Made by a program: the position numbers and the translations under genes. Below are positions 37,170 to 47,598 of a DNA stretch of 64,000 bases, one piece after another (positions within the stretch are counted from its first letter, which is position 1; each line of letters starts with the position of its first letter). This DNA is from Polynucleobacter necessarius (GTDB lineage Bacteria > Pseudomonadota > Gammaproteobacteria > Burkholderiales > Burkholderiaceae), in the NCBI RefSeq assembly GCF_900095185.1, contig NZ_LT606948.1:1030827-1094826 (forward strand), given 5' to 3'. The notes under the pieces were generated by a model that ran no database searches, was not told the origin of the DNA, and was given only the letters and a program-made list of their open reading frames with translations.

Positions 37170-38789
37170 ATGAAAAAAGTATTTATATCGCTTCTTAGCT
37201 TGATTGCGTTCGGTGTATTTGCTGCTGATCGACCGATTGTTAAGGTTGAGACAGGCAGTCTTCAAGGTGTTATTGCGTACAACATGCAAGCTTTTAAAAA
37301 TATTCCCTATGCCGCTGCTCCACCATTAGGTGATTTGCGGTGGCGCCCTCCGCAACCGGCGCCCTCTTGGAATGGGGTGCGCGATGCTAGTCAGTTTGGA
37401 AGCGCTTGTCCTCAGCAATACATTAAAAATCTCAGTGATAGTCTTGGGCTTCCAGGTAGTGAAGATTGCTTAAAGCTCAACGTTTATGGACCCGCTAAGC
37501 CTGGTAAGAATTTGTCAGTGATGGTTTGGATACATGGTGGAGGTTTGATCGTTGATGAGGCAAGAGATCCGCAATTCACCAAAATTAATTTAGTAAAAAA
37601 TGGTGCGATCGTAGTTATGGTTGATTACCGCTTGGGTTCATTAGGCTTTTTTGCATCAAAAGAATTGATTGATGAGGTAAAGGCAACGGGCGAGCCAGTG
37701 GGCAACTACGGAACGATGGATTAGATCGTCTCTTTAAAGAGGGTCAAAAAGAATATTGAAGCTTTTGGGGGTGATCCTAATAATGTGACGATATTTGGTC
37801 AATCTGCCGGTGGTAGAAGTGTTACTTGGTTGATGGTTTCGGATGCGGCGAAGGGCTTGTTTCATAAAGCGATTGCCCAAAGTGCTCAGCAGAGTCCGTT
37901 GCGCGGTATGACTGAAAAGCGATTTGGCCTAACACCTGAGATAGATATTGGTACAAAGTACATGTCTTCACTTGGGGTGAAATCGCTTGCTGAATTAAGA
38001 AAGTTACCAATTCAAAAGTTGGTTCTTGATGGCACTGCCTATTACGCTGGCGAATTTGGCGGTCCTTTTGTAGACGATCAGATTTTGAAGAGTGACCCCA
38101 TTCCTTTGTTTGCAGCCGGTAAGAAGGCAAAGGTACCGTTTATGATAGGCACCAATTCGTTCGATAGTGACTTTATGTTGTCTGGCGAGCCTTCATTGGA
38201 TGTATGCATAAAGAAGATTTATGAAGCCCCAAAAATTATTGAGAAGCTATACGTGGATGTAAAAGACAAATGTATTTTGAATTCCTTTGTCATACAAGAT
38301 TTAATGTATAGTGCAAGTACTAAGATCTTGGCTAATAGCATGAATGGTGTTGCTTCCGGGATATGCCTATTGCTTTGATTATTTAATCCTTAATATTCGG
38401 GCCTCATCACCGGGTGTGCCTCATACTTACGAGATCCCTTACGTCTTTGGAAGTTTGAGTTTCATGCCCCAAGCGCCAAAACAGCCTTTAAAAGGCGTAA
38501 ATCAATGCGCTCGTATTGGAAAAGATGTTGCTGAGTTCAACAAACATATGCGTGGCCTAAAGATTAGCTTCCGATCGTAGATAAAAATAGTCCTCAAGAT
38601 CAGGCGATTAGTGAAAAGATGTCTGCAAGCTGGGCAGCGTTTGCGAGGACTGGAAATCCCAAGGTGAGTGGTCAGGCAAATTGGCTTATTTACACCCTCA
38701 ATGTGGACATCATGAGAAACTTTTCATCAGGACCAGAAACAGTCACTGGATTATTGAAAGATCGGGTAGCCTACCAGGCTTTTCATTGA
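37170..38789 (+). pseudogene. Secreted carboxylesterase type B, decayed
   Basis: Remnant of an alpha/beta-hydrolase with an N-terminal signal peptide (MKKVFISLLSLIAFGVFA). It reads SEDCLKLNVYGPAKPGKN, MVWIHGGGLIVDEA and the nucleophile elbow GGDPNNVTIFGQSAGG. A TAG at 37723-37725 interrupts the frame before that elbow where the family usually has Gln (MD.IVSLKRV). Further frameshifts occur near 38360, 38570 and 38660. It ends with RVAYQAFH and TGA 38787-38789. Natural substrate unknown. Confidence 0.82.
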
Positions 38790-38852
38790 AGAGAAATCTA
38801 CTTGATCGAACGTTTAAAAGACGCTTTCTAAAAAAATCTAGGAAGTCACCAA

Positions 38853-39160
38853 TCAACCATCCTTCGGGATGGTTTTTGTTCTTAAGGAAATAGCGGTGGT
38901 GCTTTTGAAGAGGGCCACTTTCTCAGAGCGAGGAAGTTGCTTTAATTTCATCTCAGCCTTGGATGCTTCAGATCTGTCTGAGTACTCTTGGGTAGCCAAG
39001 AGGATGACTGGGGTCGACGTGCTCGGGTGTAGCGAGCACCATGCCCGGAATTATGGGCTGCTAGACGATGTTCTAGGCGGTGAGTGATGCCGGCATAGTA
39101 AGTGTCATTAGAGCATTCAAGAAGGTAAACGAGCGCCAGGTCAAAATAGGGGAAATTAGG
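38853..39160 (-). pseudogene. GIY-YIG nuclease domain protein, frameshifted
   Basis: Small GIY-YIG superfamily protein (UPF0213/YhbQ-like). From about 39160 the minus strand reads [41 protein letters not shown] one-base deletion then shifts the frame; the rest continues as [20 protein letters not shown] and [21 protein letters not shown] clear start codon is missing, as the region overlaps the clpB upstream region. Its last codons run into the terminator hairpin. Confidence 0.75.
38855..38883 (+). terminator. Terminator after the esterase remnant
   Basis: Eight-base-pair stem AACCATCC/GGATGGTT with TTCG tetraloop followed by TTTGTTCTT. It is a strong intrinsic terminator on the plus strand and lies between the converging esterase and GIY-YIG remnants. 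Confidence 0.85.
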
Positions 39161-39181
39161 GTTAAAAAGGGCGTTAAAACC

Positions 39182-39188
39182 CTTGAAA
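39182..39188 (+). promoter_or_regulatory. Possible heat-shock promoter -35 box of clpB
   Basis: CTTGAAA, identical to the sigma-32 -35 consensus, stands 60 bases before the clpB start. The expected CCCCAT -10 is not visible; instead a TATATATA-rich stretch follows at 39200-39215, which could be a sigma-70 -10. clpB is a heat-shock gene in related bacteria, so the match may be meaningful, but the evidence is weak. Confidence 0.3.
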
Positions 39189-39248
39189 TTAGCAATATTG
39201 TATATATATTGTATAGATAGATCTACATGGAGTGGATGGGATATAAAA

Positions 39249-41852
39249 ATGAGAATAGACAAATTAACAACAAAATTTCAAGAGGCCCTCAGCGAGGCCC
39301 AAAGTATTGCTTTAGCGAAAGATAATCAATACATTGAACCAGCCCATGTGCTGTTGGCAATGTTGCGGGCTTCTGATGGTTGGGCAAAGAGTTTGTTGGT
39401 CCGCGCAGGCATCAATGTTGCTGGCCTTGAACAAGGTGTTGAGAAGTTTATTAGTAGCTTTCCTGAAGTCCAAGGTACGAGTGGGGAGGTTCAAGTTGGT
39501 CGCGACGTAAGTAATTGGCTTAACTTATCTGAGAAAGAGGCAAATAAGCGTAATGACCAATTTATTGCTGGTGAACTTTTTTTGCTAGTTGTAGCTGATG
39601 ACAAAGGTAAGCTTGGCAAGATTGCTCGTGAGAATGGATTAAATCGTAAATCGTTAGAAGCGGCTATTGATCTAGTGCGCGGAGGAGAATCGGTGAATAG
39701 TGCAGATGCTGAAGGCCAACGTAAAGCCTTAAAGAAATACACAGTGGATCTAACTGAGCGTGCTCGTATGGGTAAGCTCGATCCAGTGATTGGTCGGGAT
39801 GATGAGATTCGTCGCACCATTCAGATTTTGCAACGTCGCGGTAAAAATAATCCCGTACTCATTGGTGAGCCAGGAGTAGGAAAGACTGCGATCGTTGAAG
39901 GTCTAGCGCAGCGCATCGTTAATGGTGAGGTGCCTGAAACTTTGAAGAACAAGCGTGTCTTAGTTTTAGATATGGCATTGCTCTTAGCTGGCGCCAAATA
40001 TCGCGGTGAATTTGAAGAGCGCCTCAAAGCGGTTTTAAGTGATGTCGCTAAGGACGAAGGACAAACCATCATCTTTATCGATGAGATACATACGATGGTG
40101 GGTGCTGGTAAAGGCGATGGTGCAATGGATGCTGGCAATATGCTTAAGCCGGCCTTAGCACGTGGCGACTTGCACTGCATTGGCGCAACTACATTAGATG
40201 AATACCGAAAGTATATTGAGAAAGATCCGGCATTGGAGCGGCGTTTCCAAAAGGTTATGGTAGAAGAGCCTAGTGTCGAGGCGACAATTGCTATCTTGCG
40301 TGGCTTACAAGAGCGTTATGAGTTACACCATGGGATTGAAATTACCGATCCAGCTATTGTTGCGGCTGCTGAGTTATCGCATCGTTACATGACTGATCGT
40401 TTCTTGCCAGATAAGGCGATTGACTTAATAGACGAGGCTGGTTCTCGTATTCGCATGGAGATCGACTCCATGCCTGAGGTTATGGATAAACTCGAGCGTC
40501 GCTTGATTCAGTTAAAAATTGAGCGTGAAGCCGTGAAGAAGGAAAAGGATGAGGCTTCTCAAAAACGCCTTGACTTGATAGAGGAAGAAATTAAGCGTCT
40601 TGGTGCTGAGTATGCAGATCTCGAGGAGATCTGGAAGGCAGAGAAAGGCGCTGTACTTGGTGCCGCTAATCTGAAGGAAGAGATCGAGAAAGTTAAAGCC
40701 GAGATTGCAAAACTGCAACGCGAGGGCAAACTAGAAAAGGTTGCTGAGTTGCAGTACGGCAAATTGCCTGAGCTTGAGGCCAAACTCAGGTCTGCTGCTG
40801 CGGCTGAAGCCAAAGGTGATAAAGATGGTGTTGTAACGAACAAACTGTTACGTACTCAGGTGGGCGCTGAAGAAATTGCCGAAGTAGTTTCGCGCGCTAC
40901 TGGCATTCCTGTATCCAAGATGATGCAGGGTGAGCGTGATAAGTTGCTCAAGATGGAAGAGCTTCTACATAAGCGTGTAGTTGGCCAAGAAGAGGCCATC
41001 ACTGCTGTATCAGATGCTATCCGCCGCTCCCGTGCTGGTTTGGCTGAAGAGAAGCGCCCTTATGGATCGTTCTTGTTTCTTGGGCCTACTGGTGTTGGTA
41101 AGACCCAGCTGTGTAAAGCATTAGCTGGCTTCTTGTTTGATAGTGAAGATCATCTCATTCGTATTGATATGAGTGAGTTCATGGAGAAGCATAGCGTTGC
41201 GCGTCTGATTGGGGCGCCTCCTGGCTATGTTGGTTATGAGGAGGGTGGTTACCTTACTGAGCAAGTCCGTCGTCATCCTTATAGCGTTATTTTGTTTGAC
41301 GAGATTGAGAAAGCACATCCAGATGTATTTAACGTACACTTGCAAGTGTTAGATGATGGTCGCTTAACAGATGGTCAGGGTCGTACCGTTGACTTCAAAA
41401 ATACCGTGATTGTGATGACCAGTAATATTGGCTCACATTTAATTCAATCAATGGCAGACAAGAAACAAGCGGAAATTAAAGAGGCGGTATTTGAAGAGCT
41501 GAAGAACCACTTCCGTCCTGAGTTCCTCAACCGAATTGACGAAATCGTTGTGTTCCATGGTTTAGATAAAGGCAATATTGCCAATATTGCAAAAATCTTG
41601 TTGAAGAACTTATCAGAGCGTTTGGCAAAAGTCGATATGCAGCTCGAGGTGAGTGATGCGGTTTTAAGTAAGATTGCTGAGGTCGGTTTTGATCCAAGCT
41701 TTGGGGCAAGACCTCTCAAGCGCGCTATTCAGCAGTATATTGAGAACCCTGTTTCCAAGATGATCTTGGAGGGCAAGATTGGCCCTAAGGATGTAGTGTC
41801 TGTGGATGTGGATAAAAAAGGTGACTTTAGCTTTACGCGCCAAGTTCACTAA
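39249..41852 (+). CDS. clpB: ATP-dependent chaperone ClpB
   Basis: Hexameric disaggregase that works with DnaK. The 867-residue protein has the Clp N-domain ([18 protein letters not shown]), a first AAA domain with Walker [17 protein letters not shown], and a coiled-coil middle domain (about residues 410-525). The second AAA domain has [18 protein letters not shown]. Sensor and C-terminal motifs follow ([16 protein letters not shown]). ATG 39249 matches the family start; the longer open frame from 39183 lacks similarity. Intact. Confidence 0.96.
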   Translation: MRIDKLTTKFQEALSEAQSIALAKDNQYIEPAHVLLAMLRASDGWAKSLLVRAGINVAGLEQGVEKFISSFPEVQGTSGEVQVGRDVSNWLNLSEKEANKRNDQFIAGELFLLVVADDKGKLGKIARENGLNRKSLEAAIDLVRGGESVNSADAEGQRKALKKYTVDLTERARMGKLDPVIGRDDEIRRTIQILQRRGKNNPVLIGEPGVGKTAIVEGLAQRIVNGEVPETLKNKRVLVLDMALLLAGAKYRGEFEERLKAVLSDVAKDEGQTIIFIDEIHTMVGAGKGDGAMDAGNMLKPALARGDLHCIGATTLDEYRKYIEKDPALERRFQKVMVEEPSVEATIAILRGLQERYELHHGIEITDPAIVAAAELSHRYMTDRFLPDKAIDLIDEAGSRIRMEIDSMPEVMDKLERRLIQLKIEREAVKKEKDEASQKRLDLIEEEIKRLGAEYADLEEIWKAEKGAVLGAANLKEEIEKVKAEIAKLQREGKLEKVAELQYGKLPELEAKLRSAAAAEAKGDKDGVVTNKLLRTQVGAEEIAEVVSRATGIPVSKMMQGERDKLLKMEELLHKRVVGQEEAITAVSDAIRRSRAGLAEEKRPYGSFLFLGPTGVGKTQLCKALAGFLFDSEDHLIRIDMSEFMEKHSVARLIGAPPGYVGYEEGGYLTEQVRRHPYSVILFDEIEKAHPDVFNVHLQVLDDGRLTDGQGRTVDFKNTVIVMTSNIGSHLIQSMADKKQAEIKEAVFEELKNHFRPEFLNRIDEIVVFHGLDKGNIANIAKILLKNLSERLAKVDMQLEVSDAVLSKIAEVGFDPSFGARPLKRAIQQYIENPVSKMILEGKIGPKDVVSVDVDKKGDFSFTRQVH

Positions 41853-41984
41853 GAAATATTTTTACAAATTTCCTAAAATTTACTTGCGTGTGATTTTGAA
41901 GTGTCGAAACTCTTCTATAAGATTCAATACTTGAATTGGTCTTAAGGCTCCTCAAATTTTGAGGTACTTGTTTAACTTAGGAAA

Positions 41985-42865
41985 GGAATCACGCGTGGAT
42001 ATACCGCTGAGGACGTTGTATGTCTTCGTGGTTCATTGAAGATTGAGCACACTTTAGCAAAGCATGGCGCAGAGCGCATCTGGGAGTGAGTCAACAATGA
42101 GGCTTACGTAAACTGCTTAGGTGCTTTGACTGATGATGGCCAAGTTATGCAACAAGTAAAAGCTGGCATCTAAGCAATTTACTTGTCAGGTTAGCAAGTT
42201 GCTGCTGACGGCAACTCCTATGCAGCCATGTACCCAGATCAATCTTTATATCCAGTAGATTCTGTGCCTAAGATGGTTGAACGCATCAATAACTCATTCC
42301 AGCGCGCTGATGAGATTCAAACTGCTAAAGGTATCAATTCCGGTGATCCTGGATACATTGAGTACTTTGCTCCAATCGTTGCTGAAGCTGCTGACTTGTT
42401 GACATCTAGCTACGATGAAAAGGACAAGCCATGCAATCTCACGTGGCTTGGCATACGCTGCATATGCAGACATCGTTTGGTGTGAAACTGGAACACCTAA
42501 TCTTGAGTTTGCGCGTTAGTTCGCTGAAGCAATTTGTGCAAAGTTTCAACGTGAATTAGGTGTGATGGGTCATAAATATCAATTTATTTCTCTCCCTGGT
42601 ATCCACTCTATGTGGGTACAACATGTATGACTTGGCAAGTCTACTCTAAGCGTGGCATGACTGCATATGTAGAAAAAGTACAAGAGCCAGAATTTGCTGC
42701 ACGTGATCGTGGCTACACATTCGTATCCCATCAGCAAGAAGTTGGTACTGGTTACTTCGAGGAAGTCACTACGGTTATTCAGGGTGGTAAGTCCTCTGTA
42801 ACAGCATTAACTGCGTCAACTAGATCCCTAAAGTAGCACGTAGTAAGGGGGGCACAGCACAGTAA
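41985..42865 (+). pseudogene. aceA: aceA isocitrate lyase, decayed with deletions
   Basis: Remnant of the glyoxylate-shunt enzyme. Readable pieces are [60 protein letters not shown] and GDPGYIEYFAPIVAEA. Further pieces are AADLLTSSYDEKDKP, CAKFQRELGVMGHKYQFIS and AARDRGYTFVSHQQEVGTGY; the ending is GGTAQ and TAA 42863-42865. The start codon and first codons are missing, several stops interrupt the frame, and deletions remove the KKCGH active-site region and the segment holding NCSPSFNWKK. About 290 codons remain of roughly 430. Confidence 0.88.
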
Positions 42866-42884
42866 TCATTTACCAATACTGCCA

Positions 42885-42932
42885 CGGCACCTAAATGACC
42901 CCACAAGGGTGACTTAGGTGCCGTTTTCTTTT
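42885..42932 (+). terminator. Terminator after the aceA remnant
   Basis: Ten-base-pair stem CGGCACCTAA/TTAGGTGCCG (42885-42894 with 42914-42923) followed by TTTTCTTTT. A clear intrinsic terminator, kept although the gene in front is decayed. Confidence 0.88.
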
Positions 42933-42943
42933 ACATTTCTTCC

Positions 42944-43384
42944 ATGACTAATTGTGTGCTTTGTAAAGATGACCTAAAGCCTGAAGAAGGTCTATTCATT
43001 TGGCGAGGTGATGACTGTCGCGTCATCTTAGTAAATGATCCAGATCTGCCGGGATTCTGCCGCGTAATATGGAATCAGCACATAGCTGAGATGACGGATC
43101 TTACCCATGGTGAGCGCGAACATCTTATGACTTTGGTATTTGCGGTGGAAGAAGCTGTCCGTCATGTGATGCAGCCCGATAAGGTGAATTTAGCGGCTTT
43201 AGGAAATATGGTCTCGCATATTCACTGGCATGTCATTCCGCGATTTAAGGATGATGTATTTTTCCCAGGATCCTCTTGGTCTAAAAGGACCCAAGAGACT
43301 TCTGCTGATACTCTAGCGGCAAGAAGAAAAGAGGCTCAAGAGTTACCTGCGGCGATTAGGGCTGTTATTTCAAATCTTGCTTAA
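42944..43384 (+). CDS. HIT-domain protein
   Basis: Histidine-triad nucleotide-binding hydrolase of 146 residues. The triad is NMVSHIHWHVIPRFKDD with the catalytic middle His. It begins MTNCVLCKDDLKPEEG with a CxxC pair typical of one HIT subgroup. Substrate unknown; relatives cleave dinucleoside polyphosphates or nucleoside phosphoramidates. Its stop codon overlaps that of the convergent DUF1841 gene. No ribosome site is obvious before ATG 42944, which lies 12 bases after the terminator tail. Confidence 0.85.
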   Translation: MTNCVLCKDDLKPEEGLFIWRGDDCRVILVNDPDLPGFCRVIWNQHIAEMTDLTHGEREHLMTLVFAVEEAVRHVMQPDKVNLAALGNMVSHIHWHVIPRFKDDVFFPGSSWSKRTQETSADTLAARRKEAQELPAAIRAVISNLA

Positions 43385-43812
43385 GTAAGTTTTTTCAAGG
43401 CCTCTAAATATTTCCCCGGATTCAACGGCTGACCTTCACGTTGGGCTTCCCACATTATTTGGCCAAGAGACTCCATCATCAGGTGCTGTGCTTCATGAAT
43501 TGAACCCATTTTTAGTGAGAGCTTATCTGCAATTTCTGTAATGCCAGGCGGTTGATTAATCGAAATTTGCTCGCTAATAGATAAATGCATTGAAAGATGT
43601 AGGAATGGATTGGTCCCCCACCGCTCTGGTGTGTAGTCTTGCTCAAGCGCTCCTTCAGAGTCGGCCAGAAGAGTGTGAGATTCAGGGTGCTCAATCATCC
43701 AATCGCTGGCAATAGTTTCCATCGGATCCAGAATGTGATTTTCGGTTTTCTTTTTCCAGGTGTCACAAAAAAAGCGACGCACTGCTTCTCGGGTTGGATT
43801 AAATATTGTCAC
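43381..43812 (-). CDS. DUF1841 family protein
   Basis: Protein of 143 residues from GTG 43812, which has AAGGA eight bases upstream; the frame is open to 43848. The family core is seen in IFNPTREAVRRFFCDTW, TNPFLHLSMHLSISEQ and NQPPGI. The function is unknown. The gene starts inside the last codons of nth, an arrangement usual in betaproteobacteria. Intact. Confidence 0.85.
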   Translation of the reverse strand: MTIFNPTREAVRRFFCDTWKKKTENHILDPMETIASDWMIEHPESHTLLADSEGALEQDYTPERWGTNPFLHLSMHLSISEQISINQPPGITEIADKLSLKMGSIHEAQHLMMESLGQIMWEAQREGQPLNPGKYLEALKKLT

Positions 43813-44458
43813 GAATTTTTCCTTTTCCAGTCTTTTGCTTGAACCCACATAAAGGCTCCACTATGCATTGCGCGCATTCTGGATTGCGGGCCTTGCAAGT
43901 ATATCGGCCATGCAAAATTAACCACTGATGAGCGTCTAAGAGATACTCTTGAGGAACACGCTTGAGTAGTTGCTCCTCTACCTTCGCCACATTTTTACCT
44001 GGCGCCAGTCCTGTGCGGTTTGAAACTCGAAAGATATGGGTGTCTACTGCAATAGTAGACTGACCAAATGCGGTATTCAGAATGACATTAGCTGTTTTTC
44101 GACCAACCCCTGGTAAGGCTTCCAATTCTTCGCGAGTTTGTGGTACTTGACCCCCATGTTTTTCTAAGAGAAGACTGCAAGTCTCTTGCATGTGTTTTCC
44201 TTTTGAGTTGAAAAGACCAATATGCTGAATATAGGGGCGAACACCTTCTTCACCCAGATCTAGAAGGGCTTGGGGGGTGTTGGCCACTTTGTATAGTTCT
44301 CGGGTGCCTTTATTAATCGATACATCGGTTGCCTGTGCAGAGAGCAATACTGCGATTAGCAATTCAAATGGCGAGCTATATTCGAGCTCAGTTTTAGGTT
44401 TGGGGTTGTTGGCTTTTAGTTGCTCAAAAAAAGCACGGCGCTTTTCTAGATTCATCAT
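43799..44458 (-). CDS. nth: Endonuclease III
   Basis: DNA glycosylase/AP lyase for oxidised pyrimidines. The 219-residue protein has LIAVLLSAQATDVSINK, the helix-hairpin-helix ELEALPGVGRKTANVILN with the catalytic Lys, and VDTHIFRVSNRTG with the catalytic Asp. The [4Fe-4S] cluster ligands are CKARNPECAQCIVEPLC. The start overlaps the rnfB-like stop (ATGA), so both are translationally coupled, as in other proteobacteria. Intact. Confidence 0.95.
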   Translation of the reverse strand: MMNLEKRRAFFEQLKANNPKPKTELEYSSPFELLIAVLLSAQATDVSINKGTRELYKVANTPQALLDLGEEGVRPYIQHIGLFNSKGKHMQETCSLLLEKHGGQVPQTREELEALPGVGRKTANVILNTAFGQSTIAVDTHIFRVSNRTGLAPGKNVAKVEEQLLKRVPQEYLLDAHQWLILHGRYTCKARNPECAQCIVEPLCGFKQKTGKGKIRDNI

Positions 44459-45141
44459 TTCTTTTGCTGAGCTCTTGCAATTGCAGCTGCAATAATGGCG
44501 CGCTTGCGTTCTTGTTCTGTTAATTCTTCTGCGGATTGAGGAATTTCGCTGTTGACTGACTTTAATTTAGCAGCAGCTTTTTTAGCTAGACGATCATCAT
44601 TATCTTTTTGCTCACGATCAAGACGATTTTCTCGATCGTGATAGCGTTGACGAGCAATATTGGCAAGGTCCTGAGACCAGGCATCCCAGCCAGTTTGGGT
44701 GCCGGTGACGTCAATCATGCTGATGCAATCTACAGGGCATGGTGGAATGCACAGGTCGCAACCGGTACACCACTCAGAGAGTACAACATGCATCTGCTTG
44801 GATGCGCCCACTATCGCATCAACAGGACATGCTTGGATGCAAAGCGTACATCCAATGCACTTTTGTGGATCAATAAAGGCAACAGGCCGAGGACGTTCAA
44901 TGCCGCATTCTGGATTGATGGCGGGATGAAGATCAAATGCATCCTGCGGGTAGATGGGGGTGAGAAGCCTGCTCAGTCGTTTAATGCCTTCAATACCTCC
45001 AGGAGGGCACCGATGAGGTAGTGCCTCGCCTGAGGCCATAGCCTCTGCATATTCCCTGCAATCTAGGTAGCCGCATTTGGTGCATTGGGTTTGCGGAAGG
45101 ATATCTTCTAACTGATTGGCGAGGATGTTGGAGTGACTCAT
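44455..45141 (-). CDS. RnfB/RsxB-like ferredoxin
   Basis: Iron-sulfur protein of 228 residues. It has an N-terminal Fe-S motif (LPQTQCTKCGYLDCREYAEA with a later Cys in HRCPPGG). Two [4Fe-4S] motifs follow, CIGCTLCIQACP and CTGCDLCIPPCP. The C-terminal 80 residues are charged and helical. Betaproteobacteria have this short stand-alone RnfB before nth without a full Rnf complex; it may supply electrons or the cluster to endonuclease III, which is speculation. Intact. Confidence 0.88.
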   Translation of the reverse strand: MSHSNILANQLEDILPQTQCTKCGYLDCREYAEAMASGEALPHRCPPGGIEGIKRLSRLLTPIYPQDAFDLHPAINPECGIERPRPVAFIDPQKCIGCTLCIQACPVDAIVGASKQMHVVLSEWCTGCDLCIPPCPVDCISMIDVTGTQTGWDAWSQDLANIARQRYHDRENRLDREQKDNDDRLAKKAAAKLKSVNSEIPQSAEELTEQERKRAIIAAAIARAQQKK

Positions 45142-45183
45142 GTAAGTGAGAATCTTATTAAAAATTAAGGCTCCTTAGAACCC

Positions 45184-46353
45184 TTAATTTATGCTGACTT
45201 GGTAGTCTTCGCAGCAAATTTTTTCGCACTCTGATGCTCTCGATTCATGAGTAAAGCGGGTTTGACCACTTCCAGAGATATCGTCAAGCTCACCTTCAAT
45301 AGTAAGAAGGGCGGTCTTTTTAATGTCTTGTGGTTTTACAAGTTCACCAGCAACTTCCCAGGTGCCGTTTGGTAAGGCATAGTCTTGGAAAACAGTTTTG
45401 ATCGTATCCAAATAGAACTTGGAATCTAAATCTAAAACTGCGTTGTATTCGTCATAGAAGCAAATATGCGATTCTGCATCTTGCCCGTCTCCGCGTACCA
45501 AGTTTTGGAAGTAATCCCAATGCGACTGTAGATGGTTCTGCTGCGGGTTCATGGCAATGAAGCCAGTGTGCTGCAAGAAGCCTGGATACATCTTACGGCC
45601 AGCGCTTGGGTAGTTAGTAGGGGGTACGTTATAAATAACGTGACTCTGGCACCACTCATAAGACTGCTGATCAGCTAAGCTGTTCACAGCAGTAGGTGAC
45701 TTGCGTGCATCAATTGGGCCACCCATCATAATCATCGATGCTAGAGTCGGGTCGCCAGCAGATGCCATCAAAGAAATTGCACCTAAGGTTGGAACCGTTG
45801 GTTGGCATACAGAAATCACATGCAAATCTTTAGCGCCGATCGTACGAATAAATTCTTGAATGTAATGAACATAGTCATCGAGACCAAATTCGCCATCTTC
45901 AACGCGAACTAAACGAGCATCGATCCAAGCGGTGATGTAAACCTTATGGTCTTGCAAGAGCGTGCGAACTGTATCACGTAATAGCGTTGCGTGGTGACCC
46001 GATAAAGGTGCCACAACTAAAACCACCGGATCTTCTTTGAGTTTCTTGATCACTTCGACATCGTCAGAGAAGCGCTTAAAACGTACTAAATTACAAAATG
46101 GTTTTGCAAGCGTGGTTATTTCATGGATGGCAACTTCGCGACCGTGGGTTTGAACTGAGCGCATACCGAATTCTAGTTTTTTATAGTTTTTACCAAGACG
46201 GTAAAGAAGGTCGTAGCTAGCCTCTAAACGCTCAGATCCTTGAACTATCGATGCTGGATTGGAGGCGTTAATGCAAGCCTCTGATGCAGCGCGCGCCCAA
46301 GAGCTGACTGGTTGAAGTAATGCTTTTTGAAATTCGTGCAACTGATATAGCAT
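45184..46353 (-). pseudogene. phaZ: Intracellular PHA depolymerase lacking its C-terminus
   Basis: Hydrolase for stored polyhydroxyalkanoate. The 389-codon frame is open and shows the nucleophile box HVISVCQPTVPTLGA, where the Cys is the nucleophile in Ralstonia PhaZ, and the Asp in EGELDDISGSGQT. Directly after this the sequence no longer matches: the family has a further stretch with the catalytic His (GHYGVFSGRRWR), but here it continues as RFTHESRASECEKI and ends. The last 30 codons look like another frame, so a 3' deletion plus frameshift is likely. Activity is doubtful without the His. Confidence 0.72.
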
Positions 46354-46354
46354 G

Positions 46355-46374
46355 GTACCTCCCTCCGGAGGTAC
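46355..46374 (-). promoter_or_regulatory. Hairpin covering the phaZ ribosome-binding site
   Basis: On the minus strand GTACCTCC-GGAG-GGAGGTAC is a perfect eight-base-pair inverted repeat with a four-base loop. The 3' arm contains the Shine-Dalgarno GGAGG and is followed after one base by the ATG. If folded in the mRNA it would hide the ribosome site. Confidence 0.6.
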
Positions 46375-46398
46375 AGTGTATCCGCTTATTATGCTCGA

Positions 46399-47598
46399 TT
46401 AAGCTAATACGCGGGCGATTGCTTTGGCCACTTTATCAATATTTTTAGTATTGAGGGCCGCCACACAAATGCGTCCAGTAGAGAGGGCGTAAATGCCATC
46501 TTCTTTCTGTAAGCGTTCAACTTGCTCTGCAGTTAAGCCTGAGTAAGAAAACATGCCACGTTGTTTCTCGATGAAAGCAAAGTCTTGCTTCACACCAGCA
46601 GCTGCGAGTTTTTCAACAAAACCATGACGCATCGTCTTAATACGATCACGCATTTCTGCTAATTCAGCTTCCCAGAGCTGATGTAATTCTGGTGAATTCA
46701 AAACAGCGGCTGCAATAGCTGCTCCGTGAGTTGGTGGATTGGAGTAGTTGGTACGAATCACATGCTTCAATTGCGACAGCACGCGAGTAGATTCATTTTT
46801 GCTCTGAGTCACGATAGACAATGCACCAACACGTTCGCCATAGAGCGAGAATGATTTTGAGAAAGAGCTGGACACAAAGAAAGACATGCCTGATTGCGCA
46901 AAGAGACGTACTGCAATCCCGTCTTGTTCAATGCCGGCTGCGAAGCCTTGGTAAGCCATATCCAAGAAGGGGAGGAGCCCTTTAGCCTTGCAGATATCAA
47001 TCACTTTTGGCCACTGCGCTTCTGTGATATCCGCCCCAGTAGGATTGTGGCAGCATGCGTGCAGCAACACCGTCGTGTTTTTTGGGAAAGACTCCAAAGA
47101 TTTCACCATGCCATCGAAATCAACGCCACGTCTCTTGCCATCAAAATAGGTGTACTCGACTACCTCAAATCCAGCAGATTCAAAAATACCGCGATGGTTT
47201 TCCCATGTAGGGTTACTGATAGCGCAAGGTGCATTTAAATTCAGACGTTTGATAAAGTCTGCGCCTACACGTAAAGCGCCTGTACCGCCCAAACATTCAG
47301 CTGTCACTACTCGACCATCTTTAATAAGGGCAGAATCTGAGCCGAATAATAAATTTTGTACTGCAGCGTTGTACGGATTTAGACCCTCGATGGGGATGTA
47401 GTTGCGAGGTAAATGCTTTGCAACAATAGCTTCCTCTGCTTCGATCACTGCTTTTAAAAGTGGTACCTTGCCCTCATCTGTGTAATAGACACCAACACCT
47501 AAATTCACCTTGTCACCGCGCTGGTCTGCAACATAGGCTTCGGTAAGGCCAAAAATCGGATCTTTAGGGGCTAATTGAACTGAGGCAAACAGGGTCAT
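46399..47598 (-). CDS. Aromatic amino acid/aspartate aminotransferase
   Basis: Class I PLP aminotransferase of 399 residues, resembling TyrB/AspC. It begins MTLFASVQLAPKDPIFGLTE and has DKVNLGVGVYYTDEGKVPLL and HACCHNPTGADIT. The Schiff-base Lys is in FVSSSFSKSFSLYGERVGAL. The C-terminal part has RGMFSYSGLTAEQVERL. Precise substrate preference cannot be read from the sequence. It is divergent from uvrB. Intact. Confidence 0.9.
   Translation of the reverse strand: MTLFASVQLAPKDPIFGLTEAYVADQRGDKVNLGVGVYYTDEGKVPLLKAVIEAEEAIVAKHLPRNYIPIEGLNPYNAAVQNLLFGSDSALIKDGRVVTAECLGGTGALRVGADFIKRLNLNAPCAISNPTWENHRGIFESAGFEVVEYTYFDGKRRGVDFDGMVKSLESFPKNTTVLLHACCHNPTGADITEAQWPKVIDICKAKGLLPFLDMAYQGFAAGIEQDGIAVRLFAQSGMSFFVSSSFSKSFSLYGERVGALSIVTQSKNESTRVLSQLKHVIRTNYSNPPTHGAAIAAAVLNSPELHQLWEAELAEMRDRIKTMRHGFVEKLAAAGVKQDFAFIEKQRGMFSYSGLTAEQVERLQKEDGIYALSTGRICVAALNTKNIDKVAKAIARVLA

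Noticed and set aside
39190..39225. The TATATA-rich stretch before clpB as a recombination or attachment site
   Set aside because: It is short, and no integrase, duplicated end or tRNA target is near; a promoter region is simpler.
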